Source of the DNA: Streptococcus suis
GTDB taxonomy: Bacteria; Bacillota; Bacilli; Lactobacillales; Streptococcaceae
Reading direction: 5' to 3'
Length of the DNA stretch: 64,000 nt
NCBI RefSeq assembly: GCF_002960425.1
Contig: NZ_POIZ01000027.1
Location: forward strand, 1-64,000
Shown here: piece after piece, positions 28,112 through 37,688 of the stretch
Layout: the number at the start of each line of letters is the position of its first letter
Numbering within the stretch: the stretch's first letter is position 1
Notes under the pieces: generated by a model
The model's database searches: none
What the model was told of the DNA's origin: nothing
Seen by the model: only the letters and a program-made list of their open reading frames with translations
Translations under genes and position numbers: made by a program

Positions 28112-29056
28112 TTAGAACCATCTCTTACGAATGAAGTAGAAGGTTAATGATAAGCTGATGGCAAAGGCGAAGAGGATAATCCACCAAAATGCGTAGGGAA
28201 TATCGTTAAAGGGAATGATGTTATCCTTAAAGTTCATACCATAGGCAGAGAAGACCATGGTTGGAATGGACATGACAATGGTCATGAGGGCCAAGGTTTT
28301 CATGATGGTATTCTGGTTGTTGGAAATGATGGAGGCAAAGGCATGGGTCATCGAATTCAGGATGGAACCATAGATATCTGCCATCTCGATTGCCTGTTGT
28401 GTTTCGACCAAGGTGTCTTCCAGCAAATCTTCGTCTTCTTCGTATTTTCGAAGGAGACGAGAAGAACTAGCCAACTTTTTGACTAACCGTTCGTTGGTTT
28501 TAAGGGATGCCTTGAAGTAGACGATGGTTTTTTCCAATTCCATGAGGACGATTAATTCTTCGTTACGAGTTGCTTCATGGAGTTGTTTTTCGATTTCTTC
28601 ACTCTTTCTGTCGATAGTCCGTAGGGCTGACAAGTAGAGTTGTGCATTGCGGTACAAAATTTGGAAAACAAAACGTGACCGCATAAAAGTATAGAAATTG
28701 CGCAGTCTCCGATGGATAAATTGATCAAAGAGAGGCAGAGGTTCCAAGCAAGTGGTGATAATGGCATCTGCGGTCAAGACAATACCAAGCGGAATGGTGA
28801 TATAGTAGGTCTTATTATTTCGCTCTTCAAGAATAGGAACGTCCACCAAGATTAGTGTGTAATCATCTTCGACGGTGATACGAGAAGATTCTTCCGCATC
28901 GAGCGGTGCTCGTAGGTCAGCGATATCAATCTTATAGTGTTCAGCCACTTCCATGGACTCGCTCTGGGAGGGGTTGACCAAATTGATCCAAGCCCCAGGT
29001 TCAAAGGTTTGGATTTCTTCTAAATCAGTCATGGTTGATAGAAAAATCTGTTTCAT
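28112..29056 (-). CDS. corA: CorA-family magnesium transporter
   Basis: A 314-residue divalent-cation channel of the CorA/MIT superfamily. A large cytoplasmic domain (1-250) with a long helix is followed by two C-terminal transmembrane helices; the selectivity motif YGMNF lies at the end of the first. The basic C-terminus (FIRKRWF) is typical. ATG 29056 with AAAGGAGGGC seven codons inside the longest frame is the likely start. It is divergent from the 6S-like RNA and uvrA. Magnesium is the usual ion; cobalt or nickel cannot be excluded. Confidence 0.9.
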   Translation of the reverse strand: MKQIFLSTMTDLEEIQTFEPGAWINLVNPSQSESMEVAEHYKIDIADLRAPLDAEESSRITVEDDYTLILVDVPILEERNNKTYYITIPLGIVLTADAIITTCLEPLPLFDQFIHRRLRNFYTFMRSRFVFQILYRNAQLYLSALRTIDRKSEEIEKQLHEATRNEELIVLMELEKTIVYFKASLKTNERLVKKLASSSRLLRKYEEDEDLLEDTLVETQQAIEMADIYGSILNSMTHAFASIISNNQNTIMKTLALMTIVMSIPTMVFSAYGMNFKDNIIPFNDIPYAFWWIILFAFAISLSLTFYFIRKRWF

Positions 29057-29145
29057 ATGATGCCCTCCTTTGTACATTGATGCGTTGACGCAACCTCTAT
29101 TATACCAAAAAATGTACTATTTCGGAAAGGTTTTATGCAGAAATG

Positions 29146-29350
29146 TGTTATAATATGGAGACATTTAAGTGAGTAAGTTGTACGGTCTTTTTTTATCTCT
29201 CATGGTACAGCTTAGAGCCTCTTAAGAAAGGAATTGAATACGCCTTAACCACTGTGTGAAAAATGGTCATTTCCGTGTATACGGATGAGAGTTTTTGTGT
29301 CTAAGAAATCAAAGATTTCGGACTTACCACCTATTTTCACCGTAGGTTTT
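29146..29350 (+). ncRNA. candidate 6S RNA with own promoter
   Basis: An extended -10 box (TGTTATAAT, 29146-29154) predicts a start near 29161. The transcript folds as a rod. The closing stem pairs GTG-A-GTAAGT (29169-29178, one bulged A) with ACTTACCAC (29322-29330). Then comes a large open bubble, then an inner stem CTCTCAT (29197-29203) with ATGAGAG (29285-29291). The 3' strand of the bubble holds a small hairpin GAAATC AAA GATTTC (29305-29319). A terminator-like hairpin ACCTA/TAGGT with T-run ends near 29350. This architecture and length (about 170-190 bases) match 6S RNA, which binds RNA polymerase. An alternative is a structured uvrA leader. Confidence 0.5.
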
Positions 29351-29371
29351 ACGTGTTTTGTATCTTAAATT

Positions 29372-32197
29372 ATGCAAGAAAATATTGTGATTCATGGGGC
29401 GCGTGCCCATAATTTGAAAAATATTGATGTGACTATTCCGCGTGAGAAGTTGGTGGTGGTGACTGGTTTGTCGGGATCTGGTAAGTCGAGTTTAGCTTTC
29501 GATACTCTGTATGCCGAAGGCCAACGTCGTTATGTGGAAAGTCTATCAGCCTATGCTCGTCAATTCTTGGGCAACATGGACAAACCTGATGTGGATTCCA
29601 TAGAGGGTCTCAGCCCTGCTATTTCCATAGACCAAAAAACAACTTCGCGTAACCCTCGTTCGACGGTTGGGACGGCGACTGAAATCAATGATTATCTCCG
29701 CTTGCTCTATGCTCGGGTCGGGGTGCCTTACTGTATCAATGGTCATGGTGCAATTGCGGCTTCTTCGGTGGAACAAATCGTTGATGAGGTCTTGGAATTG
29801 CCTGAACGCCAGCGTTTGCAGATTTTAGCACCTATTGTGCGAAAGAAAAAGGGGCTACACAAGACCATTTTTGAGAAAGTGCAGAAGGATGGCTATGTTC
29901 GGGTCCGTGTCAATGGAGATGTCTATGATGTGTCGGAAGTGCCTGAGTTGTCTAAGAGCAAGGCTCATAACATTGAGGTTGTGGTCGATCGGATTGTCAT
30001 CAAAGAAGGCATTCGTTCGCGACTTTTTGACTCCATTGAGGCGGCCCTGCGGATTGCGGACGGCTATGTCATCATCGATACCATGGACGATAAGGAACTG
30101 CTTTTCTCTGAGTACTACGCCTGTCCAGTTTGTGGCTTTACGGTGCCTGAGTTGGAGCCTCGCCTCTTCTCTTTCAATGCTCCTTTTGGGTCTTGTAGCG
30201 ACTGTGACGGTTTGGGCATGAAGCTGGAAGTGGATACGGATTTGATTGTCCCAGATGCCAGCAAGACCTTGCGTGACGGTGCCTTGGCTCCTTGGAATCC
30301 AATCTCTTCCAACTACTATCCTCAGATGCTGGAGCAAGCTATGAACCATTTTGGTGTGGACATGGACAAGCCTTTCGAGGAATTGACGGAAGAGGAGAAA
30401 AACCTGATTTTCAACGGTTCTGACGGGAAGGAATTCCATTTCCATTATGAAAATGAGTTCGGTGGGGTGCGGGATATTGACATTCCATTCGAGGGCTTGA
30501 TTACCAACATCAACCGCCGTTACCGTGAAACCAATAGTGATTATACACGGACAGTCATGAAGACTTACATGAATGAATTGACCTGTGGGACCTGCCACGG
30601 CTATCGCCTCAATGACCAAGCCTTATCTGTCAAGGTCGGTGGTGAGAAGGGACTTCATATCGGGCAGTTGTCTGACTTGTCCGTAGCGGATCATCTGGAA
30701 GTCATTGAAAATCTGACCTTGTCTGAAAATGAAGCCACCATTGCGACACCGATTGTCAAGGAAATCAAGGACCGCCTGTCCTTCCTTAATAACGTAGGTT
30801 TGAATTACCTGACATTGTCCCGAGCAGCAGGTACCCTTTCGGGTGGGGAGAGTCAGCGGATTCGTCTGGCGACCCAGATTGGCTCCAACCTATCTGGTGT
30901 TCTTTACATCTTAGATGAGCCGTCGATTGGTTTGCACCAGCGGGACAATGACCGCCTGATTGCTAGTCTGAAAAAGATGCGTGATTTGGGCAATACCTTG
31001 ATTGTGGTGGAGCATGATGAGGACACCATGCGTGAGGCGGACTGGTTGATTGATATCGGTCCAGGCGCAGGTGTCTTCGGTGGAGAAATCGTGGCCTCTG
31101 GAACGCCTGCCCAAGTAGCTAAAAACAAGAAATCCATTACAGGTCAGTACCTGTCTGGCAAACGAGAAATTCCAGTCCCTCTAGAACGCCGTGTCGGAAA
31201 TGGTCGTTTCCTAGAGGTAACAGGTGCCAAGGAAAACAATCTGCAAGATGTAACGGTCCGTTTTCCACTCGGAAAATTTGTTGCGGTGACAGGGGTGTCT
31301 GGATCTGGTAAGTCAACTCTGGTCAACTCCATTTTGAAAAAAGCTATCGCCCAGAAACTCAATCGCAATTCGGACAAGCCAGGCAAGTTTAAAACCATTT
31401 CAGGAATTGAACACTTGGACCGCCTGATTGACATTGACCAAAGCCCGATTGGACGGACACCACGTTCCAACCCAGCTACCTACACAGGTGTCTTTGACGA
31501 TATTCGTGACCTCTTTGCCCAGACAAATGAAGCCAAAATCCGTGGCTACAAGAAGGGGCGTTTCTCCTTTAACGTCAAAGGTGGTCGTTGTGAAGCCTGT
31601 TCGGGTGATGGGATTATCAAGATTGAAATGCACTTCCTGCCTGATGTCTTTGTTCCTTGTGAAGTCTGTCATGGACATCGCTACAATTCTGAAACCTTGG
31701 AAGTACACTACAAGGAGAAAAATATCGCTCAGGTCCTTGATATGACGGTTAATGATGCGGTCGAGTTCTTCAAACACATTCCAAAAATCGAACGCAAGCT
31801 CCGCACCATTCAAGATGTGGGCTTGGGCTATGTGACTTTGGGGCAACCTGCGACAACTCTTTCGGGTGGTGAGGCTCAGCGGATGAAATTGGCTTCTGAA
31901 CTCCACAAGCGGTCAACTGGTAAGTCTTTGTATATCCTGGACGAGCCAACGACTGGCCTACATACTGAGGACATTGCCCAATTACTCAAGGTCTTGGCCC
32001 GATTTGTCGATGACGGCAACACTGTCCTTGTCATCGAGCACAATCTGGATGTGATCAAGACGGCTGACCACATTATCGACATGGGGCCAGAAGGCGGTGT
32101 CGGTGGCGGTACCGTTGTCGCGACAGGAACGCCAGAAGAAGTGGCTCAAAATCCAGCCAGCTTTACAGGCCAGTATCTGAAAACTAAGTTGAAATAA
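29372..32197 (+). CDS. uvrA: excinuclease ABC subunit A
   Basis: A 941-residue DNA damage sensor of nucleotide excision repair. Two ABC-type ATPase halves (Walker [11 protein letters not shown] near residue 31 and [10 protein letters not shown] near 640; signatures LSGGESQR and LSGGEAQR) are each interrupted by a zinc module (CPVCGF...CSDC and CEACSGDG...CEVC). It works with UvrB and UvrC to remove bulky lesions. The start at 29372 agrees with the family N-terminus ([15 protein letters not shown]) but has no recognisable Shine-Dalgarno, unlike nearly every other gene here. Confidence 0.97.
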   Translation: MQENIVIHGARAHNLKNIDVTIPREKLVVVTGLSGSGKSSLAFDTLYAEGQRRYVESLSAYARQFLGNMDKPDVDSIEGLSPAISIDQKTTSRNPRSTVGTATEINDYLRLLYARVGVPYCINGHGAIAASSVEQIVDEVLELPERQRLQILAPIVRKKKGLHKTIFEKVQKDGYVRVRVNGDVYDVSEVPELSKSKAHNIEVVVDRIVIKEGIRSRLFDSIEAALRIADGYVIIDTMDDKELLFSEYYACPVCGFTVPELEPRLFSFNAPFGSCSDCDGLGMKLEVDTDLIVPDASKTLRDGALAPWNPISSNYYPQMLEQAMNHFGVDMDKPFEELTEEEKNLIFNGSDGKEFHFHYENEFGGVRDIDIPFEGLITNINRRYRETNSDYTRTVMKTYMNELTCGTCHGYRLNDQALSVKVGGEKGLHIGQLSDLSVADHLEVIENLTLSENEATIATPIVKEIKDRLSFLNNVGLNYLTLSRAAGTLSGGESQRIRLATQIGSNLSGVLYILDEPSIGLHQRDNDRLIASLKKMRDLGNTLIVVEHDEDTMREADWLIDIGPGAGVFGGEIVASGTPAQVAKNKKSITGQYLSGKREIPVPLERRVGNGRFLEVTGAKENNLQDVTVRFPLGKFVAVTGVSGSGKSTLVNSILKKAIAQKLNRNSDKPGKFKTISGIEHLDRLIDIDQSPIGRTPRSNPATYTGVFDDIRDLFAQTNEAKIRGYKKGRFSFNVKGGRCEACSGDGIIKIEMHFLPDVFVPCEVCHGHRYNSETLEVHYKEKNIAQVLDMTVNDAVEFFKHIPKIERKLRTIQDVGLGYVTLGQPATTLSGGEAQRMKLASELHKRSTGKSLYILDEPTTGLHTEDIAQLLKVLARFVDDGNTVLVIEHNLDVIKTADHIIDMGPEGGVGGGTVVATGTPEEVAQNPASFTGQYLKTKLK

Positions 32198-32203
32198 GCA
32201 AGT

Positions 32204-32230
32204 AAAAAAGAGCCGTCGGCTCTTTTTTAC
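32204..32230 (+). terminator. terminator of uvrA
   Basis: AAAAAAGAGCC GTC GGCTCTTTTTT, a perfect stem with A- and T-runs. Confidence 0.9.
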
Positions 32231-32319
32231 TCTTGAGAATACTTTTTTTTACTTGCAATTGCTTAAATGGCATAAATTCGCTATAATAGAAAAAATAAGG
32301 TTTCAATAAGGAGATGTCC

Positions 32320-33666
32320 ATGCAATCTGAATACGTTTTACTCTGCAGTCCATACCGATATAGCTCGGTTTTTGCGAATGTAGTGAATAGACAATTTATC
32401 GAAAAAGAACTACTGAGTGTCGTCATGCCAGGTGTCAACATTACGACAAGAAGTATGCTGAGAACCATGTTGGAAACAAACTATGGTATTACGGATGAGT
32501 CGAGTTTGAAGGAAGAAATTGCCAAGCTTGAAAATGGTGATTATCATGCTTTAGAAGATATTTCTTCATTTCTCAATGGAATAGAGAATTCAGAGGTAAA
32601 AGAATTTTATCTTTCTTTACATGAATTAACAGATTCTCGAAACATCCAAGGCTTTGACGATTGCCGTATTATTGATGTCTTAACGAAATCCTATGCAGCT
32701 CGCTTGATTTCCAAAGAAGAATTTGAGGAACTCTTTACTAAGCAAACGGAACGTATCAGAAATGGTTATCAAACTTGGGAACAGTATCTAGCATCTTGTG
32801 TACTTGGAAAATTGCTTCAATTTATCCCAGCTTCAGAAACCATTAAAAGTGTTGAAGATTACATCATAGATATTTATTCCTTCTGTATTGCACCGACCAA
32901 TGTATTTGCCTATGGGACGTTTTGGGCAAATCACGACTTGGCTCATTTGACAGCCTTGTTAGAAAACTTCTTGCCCGAGGAAATTCTTACAGATATCAAA
33001 TCCAGACAAAATCTTGTCGATTATAAGGGGCAGATTCCAGGCTTGAATGCACCTTCAAATGCCTTGATTGCTTACTTTGATGAAAAATACATAGACACAA
33101 ATTTGATTGATACCAATCGTTATGATTATCTAAGTCAGCTTGCGGACTATGTTTTTTGGACACCACTGGTTGAGAACAATCTGGAATGGCTGATTACAGA
33201 AAAGAATCTGAAAGAACAAGACACAATTCTGTTGCCGACAGAATTTGCCAGCTATTATTCAGCCAGCGAATTTTGGGATTGTTACAAAAAATACCCTGAA
33301 TTACAGAATGAACATATTTTTGCCATGTTTAAAGGTGTTTTCAGTATAACTGTCTTGTTTACGGAAGAAGCAGCATACACCTTTAAGAAAAAATTATTCG
33401 GAAAACCTGCACTGGTTAAAATCCCTTGGGACCAAGTTCCTTTACAGGCTTCCCTTGATTTAGAATTTAAAGAGAGCAGAATCCTTTTGGATAAAAAGGT
33501 TATTTCTGATGTCAGTCCAGTTTTAAGTGAAATTGGTTTAAATGAAGACACATTATCAAGCCTAAATTCTCAAGAAAGAAAAGCACTTGAAAAGGAATGG
33601 CAAGAAAAAATGAATCAGTTCCTAGAGAGTATTCCACAACGAATTCGTGAATTCAAAGGGAAATGA
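32320..33666 (+). CDS. protein of unknown function, 448 residues
   Basis: I do not recognise this protein with certainty. It is soluble, acidic and mostly helical, with no signal peptide. The stretch around residues 145-205, with YQTWEQYLASCVLGKLLQF and an essential-looking Trp, Gly and Asp pattern, faintly recalls DUF1266 proteins. ATG 32320 is chosen over ATG 32314 because the AAGGAG site abuts the earlier codon and is correctly spaced for the later one. It has its own promoter (TATAAT near 32283) and terminator, so it is a stand-alone gene between uvrA and pepP. Confidence 0.65.
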   Translation: MQSEYVLLCSPYRYSSVFANVVNRQFIEKELLSVVMPGVNITTRSMLRTMLETNYGITDESSLKEEIAKLENGDYHALEDISSFLNGIENSEVKEFYLSLHELTDSRNIQGFDDCRIIDVLTKSYAARLISKEEFEELFTKQTERIRNGYQTWEQYLASCVLGKLLQFIPASETIKSVEDYIIDIYSFCIAPTNVFAYGTFWANHDLAHLTALLENFLPEEILTDIKSRQNLVDYKGQIPGLNAPSNALIAYFDEKYIDTNLIDTNRYDYLSQLADYVFWTPLVENNLEWLITEKNLKEQDTILLPTEFASYYSASEFWDCYKKYPELQNEHIFAMFKGVFSITVLFTEEAAYTFKKKLFGKPALVKIPWDQVPLQASLDLEFKESRILLDKKVISDVSPVLSEIGLNEDTLSSLNSQERKALEKEWQEKMNQFLESIPQRIREFKGK

Positions 33667-33687
33667 GAGGAAACTGGTTGAGTTGTT

Positions 33688-33713
33688 CAAAAAGTCGCAT
33701 TAGCGGCTTTTTA
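33688..33713 (+). terminator. terminator after the 448-residue protein gene
   Basis: AAAAAGTCGC ATTA GCGGCTTTTT with a T-rich tail. Confidence 0.8.
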
Positions 33714-33786
33714 TTTTGCTGCTGGAAAAAATTGGTATTTGCCCGCATTTCTGCTATAATAGTTACAAAATCTTTGGAGGTGTAGA

Positions 33787-34848
33787 ATGCAAAAAAGACT
33801 TGAAAAATTTGAAGCAAAATTAGCCCAATCAGATGTGGATGGGATTTTGGTAACAGGTCAGAACAATATTTATTACCTGACAGGTTTTTGGGGAACAGAG
33901 GCAACTGTATTCATCAGTGGCAAACGCCGTTTGTTTGTAACGGATGCACGCTATACTTTGATTGCCAAGGCGACAGTGCAAGGCTTTGATATTATCGACA
34001 GCCGTTTTGCTCTTGAAGAGATTGCCAAGCTAATAAAAGAAGATCATCTTGAAAAAATTGGTTTTGATAGCGAGGTAACTTATGGTTTCTATCAAAGTCT
34101 GACCAGCATTTTTGAGGGGTATCAGTTGGTCGCTATGTCCAACTTTATTGAAGACTTGCGTATGATTAAGGACGAGAAAGAAATTGCGACCATTCGTCGT
34201 GCTTGTCAGATTTCGGATCAGGCTTTTATGGATGTTCTTGACTTTATCAAGCCAGGTCAGACGACTGAGATGGATGTCAATCATTTTCTGGATCACCGCA
34301 TGCGTCAACTCGGTGCAGAAGGGGCATCGTTTGAGTTTATCGTAGCGTCTGGTTACCGCTCTGCCATGCCCCACGGAAGAGCTTCAGAAAAGCTAATCCA
34401 AACTGGTGAAAGCTTGACCTTGGACTTTGGTTGTTACTACCAGCATTATGTCAGCGATATGACGCGGACTATCCATATCGGCCATGTTACTGATCAGGAG
34501 CGAGAAATTTACGATGTGGTCTTGCGTGCCAATAAAGCCTTGATTGAGCAGGCCAAAGAGGGTGTGACTTACCGAGAGTTTGATGCGATTCCTCGTGAGA
34601 TTATCAATGCGGCGGGTTACGGAGCCAACTTCACCCATGGCATCGGTCACGGAATCGGCTTGGATATTCATGAGTATCCATATTTTGGAAAATCTGACGA
34701 ACCTATCAAGGCAGGAATGGTCTTGACGGATGAGCCTGGAATTTATTTGGATGACAAATACGGTGTCCGTATCGAAGATGATTTGCTAATCACGGAAAAT
34801 GGCTGTGAAGTCTTGACCTTAGCTCCAAAAGAATTGATTGTTCTATAG
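33787..34848 (+). CDS. pepP: Xaa-Pro aminopeptidase (M24B)
   Basis: A 353-residue metallopeptidase with creatinase N-terminal domain (1-125) and pita-bread catalytic domain (130-350). The metal ligands are seen in LDFGCYYQHYVSDMTRT (two Asp), THGIGHGIGLDIHEYP (His), DEPGIY (Glu) and VRIEDD (Glu). It removes N-terminal residues preceding proline, in the cytoplasm. The start follows TGGAGGTG. The efp gene lies downstream, a conserved pepP-efp neighbourhood; proline-containing peptides and EF-P-dependent polyproline translation make the pairing plausible, though a modular repeat sits between them. Confidence 0.92.
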   Translation: MQKRLEKFEAKLAQSDVDGILVTGQNNIYYLTGFWGTEATVFISGKRRLFVTDARYTLIAKATVQGFDIIDSRFALEEIAKLIKEDHLEKIGFDSEVTYGFYQSLTSIFEGYQLVAMSNFIEDLRMIKDEKEIATIRRACQISDQAFMDVLDFIKPGQTTEMDVNHFLDHRMRQLGAEGASFEFIVASGYRSAMPHGRASEKLIQTGESLTLDFGCYYQHYVSDMTRTIHIGHVTDQEREIYDVVLRANKALIEQAKEGVTYREFDAIPREIINAAGYGANFTHGIGHGIGLDIHEYPYFGKSDEPIKAGMVLTDEPGIYLDDKYGVRIEDDLLITENGCEVLTLAPKELIVL

Positions 34849-35008
34849 TTTTCAGTTTATCTTTTATTACGTCGGCAAATGAGGAAACTTCGTTTCGATA
34901 TTTCCAACTTCAAATACTCCACTGGAGTATTTGAACTCGCCTCGCCGTACCTTAGTACAGCCTTCAGCTCGTTGCCTAGTACTAAAAGTAAACTGATAAA
35001 CTATAAAC
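34844..35008. repeat. dispersed modular repeat, copy A
   Basis: The outer ends are imperfect inverted repeats: CAGTTTATCTTTTATTACG at the left pairs with GTACTAAAAGTAAACTG at the right. Inside are a perfect 12-bp hairpin TTCAAATACTCC ACT GGAGTATTTGAA (34909-34935) and the block CAGCTCGTTGCCTAGTACT. The last block also occurs in copy C, and the outer ends recur in copies B and C. Confidence 0.75.
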
Positions 35009-35108
35009 TAGGAGTATTTTCTAATGTAGTATTAGAAGATTTGAGAAATTTGTCAGTTTGTGGTAAAATAAAACGAATAAATAAATTTTTGAAGAGGTAT
35101 TCAATACA

Positions 35109-35666
35109 ATGATTGAAGCAAGTAAACTTAGAGCAGGTATGACCTTCGAAGCTGAAGGAAAATTGATTAAGGTTTTGGAAGCTAGCCACCACAAGCCAGG
35201 TAAGGGGAACACAATCATGCGTATGAAATTGCGTGATGTGCGTACAGGTTCTACTTTCGATACAACTTACCGTCCAGATGAAAAATTTGAACAAGCCATC
35301 ATCGAAACTGTTCCAGCACAATATCTTTACCAAATGGATGATACAGCTTTCTTCATGAATACTGAAACATACGACCAGTATGAAATTCCAGTAGCGACTA
35401 TCAAAGAAGAATTGCTCTACATCTTGGAAAACTCAGATGTGAAAATCCAGTTCTACGGAACAGAAGTAATCGGTGTGACTGTACCAACAACTGTTGAATT
35501 GGTTGTAGCAGAAACCCAACCATCTATCAAAGGTGCTACTGTGACTGGTTCAGGTAAACCAGCTACAATGGAAACAGGTTTGGTGGTAAACGTACCAGAC
35601 TTTATCGAAGCAGGTCAAAAACTTGTGATTAACACAGCTGAGGGAACTTACGTATCACGCGCTTAA
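35109..35666 (+). CDS. efp: translation elongation factor P
   Basis: A 185-residue three-domain factor (KOW-like domain 1-65, two OB domains) that rescues ribosomes stalled at consecutive prolines. The loop HHKPGKGNT carries Lys32 at the position that receives post-translational modification in Firmicutes. Start ATG 35109 follows GAAGAGGT. It leads an apparent operon with an Asp23 family gene and nusB, each separated by under 30 bp. Confidence 0.96.
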   Translation: MIEASKLRAGMTFEAEGKLIKVLEASHHKPGKGNTIMRMKLRDVRTGSTFDTTYRPDEKFEQAIIETVPAQYLYQMDDTAFFMNTETYDQYEIPVATIKEELLYILENSDVKIQFYGTEVIGVTVPTTVELVVAETQPSIKGATVTGSGKPATMETGLVVNVPDFIEAGQKLVINTAEGTYVSRA

Positions 35667-35692
35667 TCGTTTCCTCCTAGAAAGGAGAGCTT

Positions 35693-36085
35693 ATGACAAC
35701 AGAATACCAAGGTGAAATTGTTATTGCACCACGCGTTCTTGAAGTGATTACAGGTATTGCAGCAGCCAAAGTAGAAGGAGTACATTCTCTCCAAAACAAA
35801 CGTGTTGCAGATACTTGGTCAAAAACATCCTTAAATAAAGGCGTCTATCTTCAAACGGATGAAGAAGGTAAGGTAACAGCAGACATCTATGTTTACCTAG
35901 AGTACGGTGTCAATGTTCCAGCTGTGTCTATGGATATTCAACGTACAGTCAAAACCGCTATCTTTAACTATGCGGAAGTTGAAGTCAATGCTGTCAATAT
36001 CCATGTTAACGGCATTGTTCCTGACAAAACACCTAAACCAGCCTTGAAAGATTTATTCGGAGAGGATTTCCTCGATGAAGAATAA
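35693..36085 (+). CDS. Asp23/Gls24 family envelope stress protein
   Basis: A 130-residue protein of the DUF322/Asp23 family (core GEIVIAPRVLEVITGIAAAK, VEGVHSL, DIYVYLEYGVNVP and the motif VNIHVNGIV). The YqhY subgroup is normally found between efp or accC and nusB; in Bacillus it affects acetyl-CoA carboxylase and lipid homeostasis, while Asp23 itself is an envelope stress protein. Strong AAAGGAG site; its end overlaps nusB by 11 bp, indicating coupled translation. Confidence 0.9.
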   Translation: MTTEYQGEIVIAPRVLEVITGIAAAKVEGVHSLQNKRVADTWSKTSLNKGVYLQTDEEGKVTADIYVYLEYGVNVPAVSMDIQRTVKTAIFNYAEVEVNAVNIHVNGIVPDKTPKPALKDLFGEDFLDEE

Positions 36086-36494
36086 TAGACATGCCCTGCG
36101 TAAGTGTGCTTTGCAGGCGATCGTATCCCTAGAATTTGGTCAAGAACCTGTTCAGGCAGCTCAATTCTCTTATCTTTACGATCAAGAAGAGGAACAAGAC
36201 GGCATTGAAATTCCACTTTTCCTCCTCAATCTTGTCAATGGTGTTGCAGATTACCGTGAGGAATTGGACAAGGACTTGTCTAGCCGATTAAAAGCTGGCT
36301 GGACCTTGGACCGCTTAACCTTGATTGATAAGAACATCATGCGTTTGGGTCTTTTTGAAATCTTGCATTTCGAAGAAACTCCAGACCGTGTAGCTGTCAA
36401 TGAAGCTATCGAGCTAGCCAAAGAATTCTCAGACGAAGCTTCAGCCAAGTTCGTTAACGGTGTTTTGAGCCAATTTGTGAAAGAAGAAGCCTAA
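36075..36494 (+). CDS. nusB: transcription antitermination factor NusB
   Basis: A 139-residue all-helical protein that binds boxA with S10 during rRNA transcription. Family motifs: RKCALQAIVSLEFG near the N-terminus and the C-terminal EFSDEASAKFVNGVLSQF, with TLIDKNIMRLGLFEIL in the middle. Its start lies inside the end of the Asp23 gene. Followed by copy B of the dispersed repeat. Confidence 0.95.
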   Translation: MKNNRHALRKCALQAIVSLEFGQEPVQAAQFSYLYDQEEEQDGIEIPLFLLNLVNGVADYREELDKDLSSRLKAGWTLDRLTLIDKNIMRLGLFEILHFEETPDRVAVNEAIELAKEFSDEASAKFVNGVLSQFVKEEA

Positions 36495-36520
36495 TCAGGT
36501 TTCTTTTTGTTTTTGGGCAA

Positions 36521-36679
36521 TCGTCATTTAGTTTTTCTTTTATTACTTCGTTAACTCGCCTTGCCTAACTCTAGTTATGCCTGCGGCTATTGAGGCGAAA
36601 TTGCTTCGCCCAATCTCCAGCCTTCAAAGGTTCCCCGAACCTTTGAAGCGAGTACTAAAAGTAAACTAAAAGACTATAA
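36521..36679. repeat. dispersed modular repeat, copy B
   Basis: Outer ends TTTAGTTTTTCTTTTATTAC and GTACTAAAAGTAAACTAAAA are inverted to each other. It shares ACTTCGTTAACTCGC and AGTTATGCCTGC with copy C. Internal hairpins: GGCGAA ATTGC TTCGCC (36594-36610) and CTTCAAAGGTT/AACCTTTGAAG (36622-36648). The latter takes the place of the different hairpin in copy A. Confidence 0.75.
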
Positions 36680-36712
36680 AAAACCGTACCCGATTTCTAT
36701 CAAGTACAGTTT
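36676..36712 (-). terminator. terminator of scrR (minus strand)
   Basis: On the minus strand AAACTGTAC pairs with GTACGGTTT (one G-U), followed by a T-run, just behind the scrR stop. Confidence 0.7.
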
Positions 36713-36722
36713 TGAATGACAA

Positions 36723-37688
36723 TTAAATGCTGGCCCCTGCTAACAGGGATACCGGTAGGATGTAGTTATGCTTACTCAATTCCTTACCCTCGATTGTATC
36801 AATCAATAAATCAACCATAAGTTTAGCAATGTCATCTAAGGGTTGTTTGATAGTCGTTAGTTGAGGATAGAAGTTTTCAATAAAATGGGTTCCATCATAG
36901 CCGATGAGCTTTATATCGCGAGGAATGGAGAGATTGAGTGAACGTGCTACATTCCAGACCAACATAGCTGTCGCATCACCGGATACAAAAATCCCATCCG
37001 GCTGGTGTTTTTCGATGATGGTACGGATTTCCATTTCTTTGCGAACAGGAGTAAAGTCACTAGATACGTGATAAACGATGGCATCTGGTAGGATAGAAAG
37101 AAAGCCTAATTGACGAAGTCCAGTCGGTGAATTGGAATCGTCATTACCAGAAATCATAATCGGACGTTGGCAGCCTGATTTTTTAAGAGTACGGGCTGCC
37201 AGAACACCTCCGGCATGGTTATCAGAAGATACAACTGGGATGGAAGGGGACAGGTTGCGGTCAAAGGCAATGATCGGTGCGGATACACGGTCGTAGTCCT
37301 TGATCCCCAAGTTATGACTGCCTGAAATGATCCCATCCACCTGGTTGGCAGCCAACATCTCCAAGTATTCTCTTTCCTTTTCGGATTCATGCTGGCTATT
37401 GCAAATAATCGTCTTGTAACCACGGTTGAAGAGTTGGCTTTCCAAATGGCTAATTAACTCGGCATAGAATATATTGTTGATATTAGGGAAAATCAAACCA
37501 ACTAGCTTGGCAGACTTACCTTGCAAACTACGCGCTAAGTTATTAGGTTTGTAGCCTAGTTCTCGCATGGCTTCTTCAACTTTGCGGACCGTTTTTTCCG
37601 ATAAGTAGCCCTTTTTATTGATAACACGAGAAACCGTTGTCGGGCTAACTCCAGCAAGCTGGGCGACATCAGTTAGTTTTGCGACCAT
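36723..37688 (-). CDS. scrR: sucrose operon repressor, LacI family
   Basis: A 321-residue LacI/GalR regulator: helix-turn-helix and hinge in the first 60 residues (KLTDVAQLAGVSPTTVSRVI), then a periplasmic-binding-protein-like effector domain with VGLIFPNINNIFYAELI and DGIISGSHN. It overlaps the end of scrB by 20 bp, so the two form one minus-strand operon, divergent from scrA. This is the standard streptococcal sucrose arrangement; the repressor presumably binds the two operators between scrB and scrA and responds to a sucrose or fructose phosphate. Confidence 0.92.
   Translation of the reverse strand: MVAKLTDVAQLAGVSPTTVSRVINKKGYLSEKTVRKVEEAMRELGYKPNNLARSLQGKSAKLVGLIFPNINNIFYAELISHLESQLFNRGYKTIICNSQHESEKEREYLEMLAANQVDGIISGSHNLGIKDYDRVSAPIIAFDRNLSPSIPVVSSDNHAGGVLAARTLKKSGCQRPIMISGNDDSNSPTGLRQLGFLSILPDAIVYHVSSDFTPVRKEMEIRTIIEKHQPDGIFVSGDATAMLVWNVARSLNLSIPRDIKLIGYDGTHFIENFYPQLTTIKQPLDDIAKLMVDLLIDTIEGKELSKHNYILPVSLLAGASI

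Noticed and set aside
29855..30619. 254-codon open frame on the minus strand inside uvrA
   Set aside because: It is a mirror of the strongly conserved uvrA coding strand, has no ribosome site and shows no protein family features.
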